36,275 bases of DNA, from NCBI GenBank assembly GCA_012026675.1, contig VEPA01000205.1, positions 1 to 36,275 of the forward strand. Reading direction: 5' to 3'. The number at the start of each line of letters is the position of its first letter. The first letter of the stretch is position 1. The notes beneath the pieces were generated by a model that saw only the letters and a program-made list of their open reading frames with translations, did no database searches and had not been told where the DNA came from. The stretch comes from Betaproteobacteria bacterium (lineage in GTDB: Bacteria; Pseudomonadota; Gammaproteobacteria; Burkholderiales; Rhodocyclaceae). A program made the translations under genes and the position numbers. This document shows positions 24,327 to 33,251 of this stretch, piece after piece.

Positions 24327-25144
24327 GATCCGGGTGACGTCGTTTCGGTAGGAAAACGTCGTTCATCGACCAACGCAACGCGCTCAAACAGAAAGTCGGC
24401 TTGAAGGCAGCGGCCGCTGTCGTCGTAGGCAGGGTTGTGTATGCCAGAGACATTAAATCCGTGATCTTCGAGCAGCGAAATGACGTCGGACGCCAGCTTT
24501 TGTCCCGTATAGAGTTCAATGAACGAACACTCGCAATAGATGCTTTGAAAAGCATGCAACCGGCCAAGGCAGCCGAGTAGCGCTTCATACTCAAACCCCT
24601 GCACGTCGAGCTTTAGCAGGGCCGGCGACTCGACTTCATTTTCACCAATCAATGCGTCCAGTGGTCGTACCTTCACGATTTCCTGTGCGACCTCCTCAGT
24701 GCCGGGAAACAGCCGTGATTGCTCCGCCGAGATTCCAAGCAAGGAGGATGAATCATCCCGTCCCGACACATGCATCAGCCGTTGTTCTGCATCAGGTCCG
24801 ATCGCGGAAACATGTAATAGCACCCTGGATTCCATCCCGACGGCACGCCGAAACACCGTAGCAGCCTCTTGAAGTGGCTCAAAGGCTATGATTCGGGCAC
24901 GGCTCCACTCGATCGCCGCCAATGTGAATTGGCCCCGATTGGCGCCGATATCGACAATCGTCTTCCAGGGCCGGTCCAATATCGACCGGTGCTCGGAGCC
25001 GGCCAGGACCCCAGTGCGCATCAGCGCCAACAGAAGGCGTGGCCGGACCAACACCGCCATCAGCTTGCGAATGCGCAACAACAGCAGAGAGGTTCTAGCC
25101 ATTGTGTGCCAGACCCGGATTCCGGACATGTCTTGCGGCGCCAT
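24314..25144 (-). CDS. FkbM-family methyltransferase (first of two)
   Basis: A SAM-dependent O-methyltransferase of 276 residues. The SAM-binding motif is TIVDIGANRGQFTLAA (about 60-76), followed by ARIIAFEPLQEA and the FkbM-typical ALLKLDVQGFEYEALLG and ECSFIELYTGQKLASDVISLLEDHGF. In polysaccharide clusters such proteins methylate sugar hydroxyls or terminal residues. It lies 2 bases downstream of the GT2 stop within the minus-strand operon. The substrate cannot be told. Confidence 0.86.
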   Translation of the reverse strand: MAPQDMSGIRVWHTMARTSLLLLRIRKLMAVLVRPRLLLALMRTGVLAGSEHRSILDRPWKTIVDIGANRGQFTLAAIEWSRARIIAFEPLQEAATVFRRAVGMESRVLLHVSAIGPDAEQRLMHVSGRDDSSSLLGISAEQSRLFPGTEEVAQEIVKVRPLDALIGENEVESPALLKLDVQGFEYEALLGCLGRLHAFQSIYCECSFIELYTGQKLASDVISLLEDHGFNVSGIHNPAYDDSGRCLQADFLFERVALVDERRFPTETTSPGSCES

Positions 25145-25146
25145 GA

Positions 25147-25962
25147 TCAGCCATCACGGCGGCTCAGATATGAAGTCGTTCGATTCCGCAGTCCGCGCAG
25201 AACATAGTGGATGTTGCCGGCGCAAGCCGTAAGCACTAAGCGGCGCAACTGGAAGAACCTTCGCACGACAGACGAAGGTTCTCGTCCTGCCAGAATTCTC
25301 TGGTACTCCATGTCAAACACTTCCTGCTGGTTCGCGGTCTTTGTCTGGTCGTGCAAACGCAGCCCGCCCCACGTCTGATTGACATGGGCCGCGCGCCTTA
25401 CTCTGAGCAATCGCAGAAACCAGTCATAGTCGAAACCGCAGCTCAGCGACTCGTCCAAATACCCGATTTCCTGGTGCACCTCTTTGCGCCAAAATGCGGC
25501 TTGATTGGTCAACCTCATTCCTTCGGCCAAAATCGAGTGGTAGGTAGGGCGAACGTACTTGAGGTCGCGGAGTACTTTGTCATCGGGGTCGAGCAAATTC
25601 ATATCGCCTATGAGGAGCCCGGCCGCGGCGTGCCGGGATGCTGCTGCGACCAGGCTCGAAAAACAGCCGGGATAGTATATGTCATCAGAATTCTGCCAGC
25701 CGACCCAGTCTCCCGTCGCCATGAACAGTCCCTTGTTGATGGCGTGCGCCTGCCCCCGATCCGCCTCGCTTACCCAGAACGCCAGACGGTCTTCATATTT
25801 GCGGATTATCTCTACGCTGCCGTCGGTGGAGCCGCCGTCGATGATGATGTATTCAAGGTTTGGGTATCCCTGATCCAATACCGACAAGATCGTGCGTTCA
25901 AGATACCTCGCCTGATTGAAACTGGGAGTAACAACGGTGATACGGGGTTGCTCAGTCGTCAT
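25147..25962 (-). CDS. Glycosyltransferase family 2
   Basis: A GT-A fold enzyme of 271 residues. The N-terminal nucleotide-sugar site is RITVVTPSFNQARYLERTILSVLDQGYPNLEYIIIDGGSTDGS, with ISEADRGQAHAINKG-like and GWQNSDDIYYPGCFSSL regions; the DD of NSDD is the metal-binding DxD equivalent. DYDWFLRLLRVRRAAHV matches the usual catalytic ED/W segment in position. It has no membrane helix. Tightly packed with the FkbM gene (2 bases) and 19 bases after the GT4 gene. Confidence 0.9.
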   Translation of the reverse strand: MTTEQPRITVVTPSFNQARYLERTILSVLDQGYPNLEYIIIDGGSTDGSVEIIRKYEDRLAFWVSEADRGQAHAINKGLFMATGDWVGWQNSDDIYYPGCFSSLVAAASRHAAAGLLIGDMNLLDPDDKVLRDLKYVRPTYHSILAEGMRLTNQAAFWRKEVHQEIGYLDESLSCGFDYDWFLRLLRVRRAAHVNQTWGGLRLHDQTKTANQQEVFDMEYQRILAGREPSSVVRRFFQLRRLVLTACAGNIHYVLRGLRNRTTSYLSRRDG

Positions 25963-25981
25963 GGCCGGAAAAACAGTCCGT

Positions 25982-27106
25982 TCAAACCAGTTTTAGATAG
26001 ACTGCCAATGTGTCGGCCGCGCAGCGATCCCACGAGAAGCAGGCCAGGCGATCCCTGCCTTTCGCGATCAGAAACCGACGGCGACTATCCGATCCGACAA
26101 CGCTCTCGATCGCCTCGCGCAGGCTTTCCGGATTCCCAGGGCCGAAATACTCCCCGGCATCTCCTACAACTTCCGGAATGGACCCGGCATTGCTGCAAAT
26201 CACCGGGCAATCATAGGACATGGCTTCAAGGGGAGGGAAGCCAAAACCTTCGTAAAGCGAGGGGTAGACAAAGGCCGCCGCCGACCGGTAGTACTTTTCA
26301 AGTGCAGCATCGCTCCCACCGACCTGGGCCACTTGACTGGAATTGAGGCCGAGGGCGTCAATTTCCTGCAATTCGTTCGGTTGAAATGCGCCGCCGCCAA
26401 AACAGATTAGCCTGAAGTCGTTTCGAAGTTGCGGGGACGCTGCAAACGCAGCAAGCAGGCATGAAAAATTCTTGTATCCGCCACGGCTGCCGACGTAGAG
26501 CAGGAATGATTCCCCTGGGGGCGATTCCGTTTCGCCGCCGGACTCCGTGTTGGTGGCCATCAAGGTGTATCCATGATGAATTACCGTGGTCTTGTCGATG
26601 GGCAATCCGAGAATTTCAATCGCATCGCGCCGCGTGGATTCCGAAACGCATATCACGTGGTCGGCGCGTTGTGCCGCCATCGCCTTGTATCGGGCGGTCC
26701 GGTCGGCACTGGGAAAAAATTCCGGAAATTTTTCGTGGATCATGTCGTGAATCGTCACGACGCGCCTTGCGTTCCTTGAACCAATGCAGTATGGAAAGAA
26801 GTAGGTTTCGTGAATAACATCAGGATTCGACTGATACAGCATTGCGTTTCCCGCCAGCACTGCCAGAAGCCGTCGCGGCCGGTTGCCGATATTCCACTGC
26901 GGCCCGCGATACCCTGACACCAGGCCCTTGGGAAGCATTGTCAAGTAAGCATTGACGTGGAAGGGCGCAACGATGGAAACGTCGGTGTCGGGTTTCTTCG
27001 CGATACGGTCGGCTATTTCGCAAAAATAACGCGACACGCCCCCGTATGTCTGGAACGACCATATCTGTGGATCGTAGGCGATCTTGATCGTTTTTGAGCT
27101 GGCCAC
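25982..27106 (-). CDS. Glycosyltransferase family 4 (GT-B, mannosyltransferase-like)
   Basis: A 374-residue GT-B glycosyltransferase. Visible motifs are YDPQIWSFQTYGGVSRYFCEIADRI near the N-terminus (acceptor domain), VVTIHDMIHEKFPEFF, HVICVSESTRRDAIEI, and in the donor domain FLLYVGSRGGYKNFSCLLAAF, AAFVYPSLYEGFGFPPLEAMSYDCPVICSNAGSIPEVVGDAGEYFGPGN (the EGFGFPPLEA motif with catalytic Glu residues). This form is common among mannosyl- and rhamnosyltransferases of O-antigen clusters. It is one base from the methyltransferase gene upstream in the operon. Confidence 0.92.
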   Translation of the reverse strand: MASSKTIKIAYDPQIWSFQTYGGVSRYFCEIADRIAKKPDTDVSIVAPFHVNAYLTMLPKGLVSGYRGPQWNIGNRPRRLLAVLAGNAMLYQSNPDVIHETYFFPYCIGSRNARRVVTIHDMIHEKFPEFFPSADRTARYKAMAAQRADHVICVSESTRRDAIEILGLPIDKTTVIHHGYTLMATNTESGGETESPPGESFLLYVGSRGGYKNFSCLLAAFAASPQLRNDFRLICFGGGAFQPNELQEIDALGLNSSQVAQVGGSDAALEKYYRSAAAFVYPSLYEGFGFPPLEAMSYDCPVICSNAGSIPEVVGDAGEYFGPGNPESLREAIESVVGSDSRRRFLIAKGRDRLACFSWDRCAADTLAVYLKLV

Positions 27107-27107
27107 T

Positions 27108-27899
27108 TCAGCCGATTCTCTTCAGCATTGTTTCATGGTCGATTATCGTTTTTGTTCCCAATAGCCAGCGAACACACCAAGCTGAAGCAGGAGCGATCCA
27201 GCGGTTTGTAACTGCATACAGCAAAAGGTGGTTAATCGGCTTCTTCGAAAAGATATGCACGCCATTGGCGCTGGCAAACCGGAGACCCAACTTTGCTGCC
27301 AAGACGTCGAGAGTCCGCCGCTGAAAAAAGCCGATATGCTGCCCGGTGGCAAATGAGTAATACCACCACGCGCCCGGTTGTGGCGGCAAGCCCTCGTACA
27401 ATTCAGTCGTAAACAGGAACGACTCGGCGCCTGTATTGGCAAGGGTTTCCTCTATGAAGGCACCTGGATCTGTTAAATGCTCGATTACTTCAACCGCGGT
27501 AACGGCCTGGCATTTGCCTTTCGACGCATCGAATTCAAAGCCGGCCGCGAGCAGGTTGTCGCAATACTTGTCGGCCCAAAAGAAATCAAACCCGAAATCC
27601 CGCATTAGCCGAACCAGCATGCCGTAGCCGCCCGCAGCGTCCAGATAGCGACCATTGCCTCGTTCGCCCATTGCCCAGTACAGAGCGCTGGCAAACTTGC
27701 ATGCGAGGGAGACGTTACGCATTACCAATCCGGTATCTGCTACGGCAATTGCCCGCGAATAGGCTTCATGGAGCCAATAAGGTTCATGTGCACGCAGGAA
27801 CCCGCAACCGGTGCAGACTTCAAATACCGCCTGATGCTTGCCAATTACCTGGGTTGTAAAGCAGGCAGTCATGCTGCCACTACAAATAGGGCATGCCAT
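27108..27899 (-). CDS. SAM-dependent methyltransferase with N-terminal zinc-ribbon-like CxxC motifs
   Basis: A class I methyltransferase of 263 residues (Methyltransf_23-like). The N-terminus has two Cys pairs (ACPICSG and CTGCGFLRAHEP) that should bind zinc, a layout seen in sugar and lipid methyltransferases of surface-polysaccharide loci. The SAM region GNGRYLDAAGGYGMLVRLMRDFG has an altered glycine-rich loop, followed by VTAVEVIEHLTDPGAFIEETL. The substrate is unknown. It is 15 bases from the neighbouring glycosyltransferase gene. Base composition looks richer in A/T from here to about 31.1 kb than in the plus-strand genes. Confidence 0.83.
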   Translation of the reverse strand: MACPICSGSMTACFTTQVIGKHQAVFEVCTGCGFLRAHEPYWLHEAYSRAIAVADTGLVMRNVSLACKFASALYWAMGERGNGRYLDAAGGYGMLVRLMRDFGFDFFWADKYCDNLLAAGFEFDASKGKCQAVTAVEVIEHLTDPGAFIEETLANTGAESFLFTTELYEGLPPQPGAWWYYSFATGQHIGFFQRRTLDVLAAKLGLRFASANGVHIFSKKPINHLLLYAVTNRWIAPASAWCVRWLLGTKTIIDHETMLKRIG

Positions 27900-27914
27900 T
27901 ATTTCATTGAATAC

Positions 27915-28835
27915 TCATTGACCTCGCAGCCATCCGGCAAGTTTTTTCAATATGCGAGTGGTTAGTGGTGACTGGAAATACTGCTTGCTGTATTGATCTG
28001 CCCGGGTGTTTCTGAAAATACCAAGCGGATGCACCAGCGGGAACGTAATTGCGGTGCGTGGCAGATTGGCGACTATGCTTGCCCGTGTAGTGTGCGTTGC
28101 GTCCGCGTCGAAGCCCAGGTTTGAAATCACATTCACTGTCGGGAGAATGCTGATGCGGCCCGCCATCCAGTTGGCGAAGACCCATTGATAGTCCCAGGTG
28201 TCAATTTCGCCCCTGTACGCTCTCTCAAAAATATCTTTCCAGTCGGACGCTTCATTTGCGTTGCCTACCATGTCGGTCAGCCAACCCCCATCCCGTATGG
28301 CCGGCCATTTGGAAAGACTAACGTCGTAGCTGTCTATCCAGCGATCGCGCCAGGTGGCCCAGCCCCAAACATGGAAGTACTTCGAGAAGTAGTAGCTATC
28401 GTCATTGCGGCGGCGACCAAACTGGAAGTTGTCGCCACTGATCATGCCGATACGCTGATCGTATCTGTACCGGTCCAATAATTCCTCGCAGAATCTGAAG
28501 AACGTCGGATCGGGCAAGCAATCATCTTCCAGGATGATGGCTTCTTCCACTTGTTCGAAAACCCAATCTATTCCGCTCGACACCCGCTGCTTGCAGCCGA
28601 GATTCACGTCAGAAAAGTTGGTAAGAATCTCGCAATCCCAATCGACACATTCCAGAATCGCGCGTGTAGCCAACACTTTTTCCATTTCTCCGGGGCGGTT
28701 AAGCCGTGCCCCATCAGCCACTACCAGCAGCTTGGGCGGTTTTGCCCTGGCAATTTCAGCAAAAACGCGCTTCGTGGTGTCTGGTCGATTGAAGATGATA
28801 AAGGCAACCGGGGTAGTCAATTGAAACTCAGCCAT
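27915..28835 (-). CDS. Putative GT-A glycosyltransferase with LEDD motif
   Basis: Probably a nucleotide-diphosphosugar transferase. The N-terminus TPVAFIIFNRPDTTKRVFAEI starts a GT-A fold. VEEAIILEDDCLPDPTFFRFCEELLDRY carries an acidic EDD cluster equivalent to DxD, as in GNT-I-like (GT13-like) enzymes. FHVWGWATWRDRW and WDYQWVFANW are conserved-looking aromatic segments. The ORF track starts at 28877; the ATG at 28835 (MAEFQLTTPVAF) sits 7 bases after GGAAG and is preferred. This start overlaps the end of the neighbouring FkbM gene by 8 bases, so translation is probably coupled. Donor and acceptor are unknown. Confidence 0.78.
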   Translation of the reverse strand: MAEFQLTTPVAFIIFNRPDTTKRVFAEIARAKPPKLLVVADGARLNRPGEMEKVLATRAILECVDWDCEILTNFSDVNLGCKQRVSSGIDWVFEQVEEAIILEDDCLPDPTFFRFCEELLDRYRYDQRIGMISGDNFQFGRRRNDDSYYFSKYFHVWGWATWRDRWIDSYDVSLSKWPAIRDGGWLTDMVGNANEASDWKDIFERAYRGEIDTWDYQWVFANWMAGRISILPTVNVISNLGFDADATHTTRASIVANLPRTAITFPLVHPLGIFRNTRADQYSKQYFQSPLTTRILKKLAGWLRGQ

Positions 28836-29712
28836 GCAGCATCTTCCCGGGGCAATCGAGAATCCGACGCTGCCCATGTTCCGAGCTTACCTTTGGTTGT
28901 CTACCGGGTTTCTTGCGGGGCGGCGTGATATCGGGTTCCAGACGATTGGCATGCGGCACTGCGCCCGTTTGCGCGATGGTGTTGTCGGTAAAAAAAGTGG
29001 TGTTGACAGTTTTTGCATACACCGCATACCCGAGTGAACGCATATATGCAGTCACCGGGTCTGACGCCAAGTCATCGATTGTCAATCCCAGGGTTTCCAC
29101 CAGTACCACCGTTGGCCGGTATTTCTGCCAGTCATTCGACTGAAGCACCTCCAGGTCGAAGCCTTCAACGTCGACGGTGAGAAAGTCGATTGCTTTCCCG
29201 CTCGGCAAATACTTTTTCAAAATTGCCGACAGTGGAACCATAGGTACATCCACCGTAGTTTCGATGGGCCAGTTATCGTTGCATCTCGCGTTCGCCAAAC
29301 TCTGGTCGAATGTATTCAGGGCGGGCTCCTGGAACAAATAAAGTTTTCGCGTTCCTGCTTCCCGGGCGATCCCGCTCTCCAAGTTAATGTCTCGGGGGCG
29401 CTGTTTTCTGAATGCCGACATGCTTCCGGGCATCGCGTCGATATTTATGCCATGCCAGCCTTGTTTATAGAACAAACAAGTATTTGAAAAACGGTACGGA
29501 TGATGAGCGCCAACGTCCACATAGAAGCCGTCATTTATGTGCTTGCCGCCATGCAGCTTGTATAGAAGGGAAGACAACACTCTGTCCTCGCCTTCCTGTG
29601 CATGCGAGAGCTGCCCTTTTTTGTCATGGAAATCAGTTTTTATTTTTTTTAGCATGTCGAAAATATGCTTTCCAAGCATTACCTGGGCAAACATTTTCAG
29701 GCGCTTGTTCAT
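28828..29712 (-). CDS. FkbM-family methyltransferase (second of two)
   Basis: A 294-residue protein with the FkbM pattern: AQEGEDRVLSSLL, GFYVDVGAHHPYRFSNTCLFYKQGWHGINIDAMPGSM (SAM site), LESGIAREAGTRKLYLF and KAIDFLTVDVEGFDLEVLQSNDWQKYRPTVVLVE. It is of the longer subtype often found in O-antigen and glycan clusters and is only distantly similar to the first FkbM protein at 24314, so the two probably methylate different positions. It lies in the A/T-richer part of the cluster. Confidence 0.86.
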   Translation of the reverse strand: MNKRLKMFAQVMLGKHIFDMLKKIKTDFHDKKGQLSHAQEGEDRVLSSLLYKLHGGKHINDGFYVDVGAHHPYRFSNTCLFYKQGWHGINIDAMPGSMSAFRKQRPRDINLESGIAREAGTRKLYLFQEPALNTFDQSLANARCNDNWPIETTVDVPMVPLSAILKKYLPSGKAIDFLTVDVEGFDLEVLQSNDWQKYRPTVVLVETLGLTIDDLASDPVTAYMRSLGYAVYAKTVNTTFFTDNTIAQTGAVPHANRLEPDITPPRKKPGRQPKVSSEHGQRRILDCPGKMLHG

Positions 29713-29757
29713 CCCTGGTTCGATTCTTGGAAAACACGGATTTGCGCTGCATTGGCA

Positions 29758-31089
29758 TTATTGGTCGCCACGGTGCCTACCCCAGCCTGGATTGACGGAT
29801 GACGTCATTTCATAGAATCTGGCTCTGGTTTTGCTATGAAACAACAGAGCGAGATAGGCTGCAATGCCGTATGACGCAAACGTGGCGAATGCCACGCCAT
29901 TTATTCCGTAAATGGGGATGAGGAAATAGTTAAGAACGACATTCGTGGCAGCCCCCACCAGGGTGTTCAGAGTTGCCAACTTTTGCAGATTCTCGGTCAG
30001 AAACCACTGGCCGTTTGCCACACCCAACCCGACAAATATTCCCGCCCAAACGTGAATTGACAACACGACACCGCCTTCCTGATACATCGCCCCGTAAAGT
30101 GTTGCCATGATACTGTCGGCCATCAACGTAACCGGCACGGCGACACCGACAGCCAAGTAAAGCATCATGGAGTAGAGTCGCCGAAGCCTTTGATTATAAA
30201 GCTCCTGGCTCACGTGTTTTGCATTCACAATGGCAGGAAAGAGCGATGTCGCAACAATTGTTGGCACGAAATACCATGCCTCGGAAACCCTGACGGCAGC
30301 GGAGTACAAACCTACCTCCCGCGTCCCGAGCATTTCTTTGATCATGATCTGATCAATGCGCATATATAAGCTGATTGCAACACCTGAGAGGATAAGTGGC
30401 CAGGAGTTTTTGAGCATTGTTCTAGCTGTCCCCATGGCAAAGTGGCCGAAGAAGCTCCCAAGCTTCCGACGCCAATAGGCAAAAGCCAGAGACAGCGCCA
30501 GGGAAATCTGGTCTATCACGCTTACCACTACAAACCAGAGCAAATCGGCCTGGACGAAGACAAAGTACAGCTTCAGCATGGAGGAGATTGCCAGCTGAAC
30601 TATTTTTGCGGCCGCTACATACTTGGCAAGAACCTTGGACTGGAAATAGAAATCCATCACATCGAAAGACTGGAAAATCAGGCCGCTGCCGATGATGAAG
30701 ATATAGAGAATTGTTGTCCTGTCGTTACCGGTAAATGGCACCGCCGTCGCCAGGATACACAGGGTCAGCAAGGCTCCTGCCATTTTGAGCCAGAACGCAG
30801 TTCCGAGATAAACATCCCGCTTTTCAGGATGGTTGACCAGGTCGCGTACCACAATGCCGTCCAGGCCCAGTTTGGCAATGCTGGCGAAAAGCGTCACGAA
30901 GGCCAAGGCATAGCTATAAACGCCAAACTGCTTCGGCCCGAGGTAGCGGGCAACATAAATGACTACAAACAAGCCGGCGAATATGCGCAGGACTTGCTCA
31001 CCCAACATCCACGACGCGTTTAAAAAATAACGACGGAAGCCCTGGTGACTCGCTATCTCGCAGATAACTGTTTTAATTGCGGTTAGCAC
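29758..31089 (-). CDS. Wzx-type polysaccharide flippase (MATE/MVF superfamily)
   Basis: A polytopic inner-membrane protein of 443 residues with about twelve to fourteen helices, expected to flip undecaprenyl-linked repeat units to the periplasm. The N-terminal signature FLNASWMLGEQVLRIFAGLFVVIYVARYLGPKQFGVYSYALAFVTLFASIAKLGLDGIVVRDL is typical of the Wzx/RfbX group, and the helix GVAISLYMRIDQIMIKEMLG is the usual second half-repeat. The frame starts at GTG 31089 without an evident Shine-Dalgarno site; a slightly internal start is possible. It is the first gene of the nine-gene minus-strand run, divergent from sat. Confidence 0.9.
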   Translation of the reverse strand: MLTAIKTVICEIASHQGFRRYFLNASWMLGEQVLRIFAGLFVVIYVARYLGPKQFGVYSYALAFVTLFASIAKLGLDGIVVRDLVNHPEKRDVYLGTAFWLKMAGALLTLCILATAVPFTGNDRTTILYIFIIGSGLIFQSFDVMDFYFQSKVLAKYVAAAKIVQLAISSMLKLYFVFVQADLLWFVVVSVIDQISLALSLAFAYWRRKLGSFFGHFAMGTARTMLKNSWPLILSGVAISLYMRIDQIMIKEMLGTREVGLYSAAVRVSEAWYFVPTIVATSLFPAIVNAKHVSQELYNQRLRRLYSMMLYLAVGVAVPVTLMADSIMATLYGAMYQEGGVVLSIHVWAGIFVGLGVANGQWFLTENLQKLATLNTLVGAATNVVLNYFLIPIYGINGVAFATFASYGIAAYLALLFHSKTRARFYEMTSSVNPGWGRHRGDQ

Positions 31090-31461
31090 TGGGGGCTATC
31101 ACCCATGTCCGGGAGGCGTTTCGGTTCATGCCCAAGATAGTGCGTATGGGGCGCAAAATTGTTGTTGGGTCGTATGCATCGGGCCTCATCATTCTCGCAA
31201 GCCGAGCGTGCCACGCAAAAAACATCGTCGTTGAAAACGTCAATTTGTCGCCAGGGGAGCGCTGACCACCGTGGCAGGCAAATCTCCGATTTTTTTGAGT
31301 TCAGCTTTGACCAAATGGTATCAGAGCCTCCAGCCAGGCCCTTTGTCCCTGGCCATAAACAATCCCCTTATCCCCAAATAGAAATAATCGCATTGGCGCC
31401 AGAAGGGGAAATTGATAGCCTTGCGCCTTCAAGAATATCAATACATTCGAGGAGACTTGGC
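31090..31461. other. Divergent intergenic region between wzx and sat
   Basis: About 370 bases hold the promoters for the leftward polysaccharide run and the rightward sat-apr run. Two weak plus-strand sigma-70 candidates are TTGAGT (31295-31300) with TATCAG (31319-31324), and TTGATA (31412-31417) with TATCAA (31436-31441), both with 18-base spacing; the second would leave a very short leader. A small plus-strand ORF (31128-31265) encodes a signal-peptide-like stretch ([25 protein letters not shown]) but then stops; it may be a gene remnant or chance. GAGGAGA (31449-31455) is the sat ribosome binding site. Confidence 0.4.
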
Positions 31462-32676
31462 ATGGCGTTGGTCAATCCGCATGGCGGCGGCAGTCTGCGA
31501 CCCCTTTTGCTCGATGGCGAGGCGCTGATCGCCGAGTTGGCACGCGCTTCCTCGCTGCCCAAGGTTAAGGTCAGTTCCCGCGAAAAGGGCGACATCGTCA
31601 TGCTCGGCCAGGGTGGTTTCACCCCGCTCGAAGGCTTCATGACCCACGCCGACTGGCAGGGCGTTTGCGATGGCATGAAGACGGCCGCCGGCCTGTTCTG
31701 GCCGATCCCGATCACGCTGTCAACCGACAAAAACACTGCCGCAGGCTTCCACACCGGTGGGGATATTGCCCTGATCGATCCGGACGATGGTTCGATATTG
31801 GCCACCATGAATGTGACGGAGAAATATTCGATCAACAAGGCCCACGAGTGCGCCATGGTGTTCAAGACCACCGACCTTGAGCATCCCGGCGTCAAGATGG
31901 TCATGGAGCAGGGCGATATCAATCTCGCCGGCCCGATCAAGGTGCTGTCGCTGGGCGGCTTTCCCGAGACCTATGGCGCGCTGCTGATGTCGCCCAAGGA
32001 AACCCGTACGCTGTTCGAATCCTACGGCTGGAGCAAGGTGGCCGCTTTCCAGACGCGCAACCCGATGCATCGCTCCCACGAATACCTGGCCAAGGTGGCG
32101 ATCGAGACCTGCGACGGCGTCATGGTGCATTCGCTGTTGGGCAACCTGAAGCCCGGCGACATCCCCGCCGACGTGCGCACCGAGGCAATCGGCACGCTGA
32201 TCGATCACTATTTCGTCAAGAAGACCGTGGTCCAGGCCGGCTATCCGCTGGACATGCGCTACGCCGGCCCGCGAGAGGCGCTGCTGCACGCGCTGTTCCG
32301 CCAAAACTATGGCTGCTCGCACCTGATCGTCGGTCGCGACCATGCCGGGGTCGGCAGCTACTACGGCCCATTCGATGCCCACGACATCTTCGACGAACTG
32401 CCCAAGGGCTCGCTGGAGACCCAGGCGCTGAAGATCGACTGGACCTTCTGGTGTTACAAGTGCGGCGGCATGGCTTCGGCCCGTACCTGTCCGCACGACG
32501 AGCAGCATCGCCTGCTGCTGTCCGGGACCAAGCTGCGCAAGATGCTTTCCGAAGGCGGCGAGGTGCCCGCGGAATTTTCCCGTCCGGAGGTGCTGGAAGT
32601 GCTGCGCGCCTATTACGCCGGTCTGGCCGAACATGAGAAGGTCGAAGTCAAGTTGTCCGGGCATTCCGCCCGCTGA
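31462..32676 (+). CDS. sat: Sulfate adenylyltransferase (dissimilatory ATP sulfurylase)
   Basis: A cytosolic homo-oligomeric enzyme of 404 residues that interconverts APS plus pyrophosphate and sulfate plus ATP. In sulfur oxidisers it runs towards ATP. Motifs are [13 protein letters not shown] (nucleotide binding), [50 protein letters not shown] (the second HxxH-like site) and a Cys-containing C-terminal part ([15 protein letters not shown]) that may bind zinc. It is the single-domain form without an APS kinase domain. The ORF track opens at 31159; ATG 31462 with GAGGAGA 6 bases upstream gives the family N-terminus (MALVNPHGG). aprBA follows 62 bases later. Confidence 0.96.
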   Translation: MALVNPHGGGSLRPLLLDGEALIAELARASSLPKVKVSSREKGDIVMLGQGGFTPLEGFMTHADWQGVCDGMKTAAGLFWPIPITLSTDKNTAAGFHTGGDIALIDPDDGSILATMNVTEKYSINKAHECAMVFKTTDLEHPGVKMVMEQGDINLAGPIKVLSLGGFPETYGALLMSPKETRTLFESYGWSKVAAFQTRNPMHRSHEYLAKVAIETCDGVMVHSLLGNLKPGDIPADVRTEAIGTLIDHYFVKKTVVQAGYPLDMRYAGPREALLHALFRQNYGCSHLIVGRDHAGVGSYYGPFDAHDIFDELPKGSLETQALKIDWTFWCYKCGGMASARTCPHDEQHRLLLSGTKLRKMLSEGGEVPAEFSRPEVLEVLRAYYAGLAEHEKVEVKLSGHSAR

Positions 32677-32738
32677 GTGCTGTTTCGCGTTAAAGCCCGT
32701 TTTTTTGATCCACACCGCAACCAAGGAGTAGAAACCAA

Positions 32739-33251
32739 ATGCCAACCTTTGTTCGTACCGAGAAGTGCGATGGCTGCAAGGGGCAGGACAAGACTGCCTG
32801 CATGTACATCTGCCCGCACGATCTGATGAAACTGGACAAGGACGGTTCCGAAACCGGCCATGCCATGAAAGCCTTCAACCAGGAACCGGAGCAGTGCTGG
32901 GAGTGCTACTCCTGCGGCAAGATCTGTCCGCAGGGCGCCATCGAATGCCGCCACTACGCCGACATAGTGCCGCTGGGCGGTTCGGTGCAGCCGCTGCGCG
33001 GATCCGACTCCATCATGTGGACCATCAAGTTCCGCAATGGCACGCTCAAGCGTTTCAAGTTCCCGATCCGCACCACGGCCGAAGGCTCAATCGATCCCTA
33101 CGGCGGCAAGCCGATGCCCAAGATGTCCGAACTCACCGTTGACGGCGTATTCACCCGTGCCGTCATGGGTGGCTTCCGCGCCGGCAACCCTGCCGAACTG
33201 ATTCGCAAAAAATCGACCAATCGAGGAAACGAAAATGGCTGGAACATTTGA
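32739..33251 (+). CDS. aprB: Adenylylsulfate reductase beta subunit
   Basis: The electron-transfer subunit of the cytosolic AprBA complex (APS to and from sulfite plus AMP), 170 residues. Eight Cys for two [4Fe-4S] clusters are visible: Cys10, 13, 21, 25 (CDGCKGQDKTACMYICP) and Cys53, 56, 59, 63 (CWECYSCGKICP). The C-terminal segment (FRNGTLKRFKFPIRTTAEGSIDPYGG) is the tail that wraps the alpha subunit. The ATG at 32739 follows AAGGAGT. Its 3' end overlaps the aprA start by 17 bases in another frame, so the two are translationally linked and made in equal amounts. Confidence 0.96.
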   Translation: MPTFVRTEKCDGCKGQDKTACMYICPHDLMKLDKDGSETGHAMKAFNQEPEQCWECYSCGKICPQGAIECRHYADIVPLGGSVQPLRGSDSIMWTIKFRNGTLKRFKFPIRTTAEGSIDPYGGKPMPKMSELTVDGVFTRAVMGGFRAGNPAELIRKKSTNRGNENGWNI

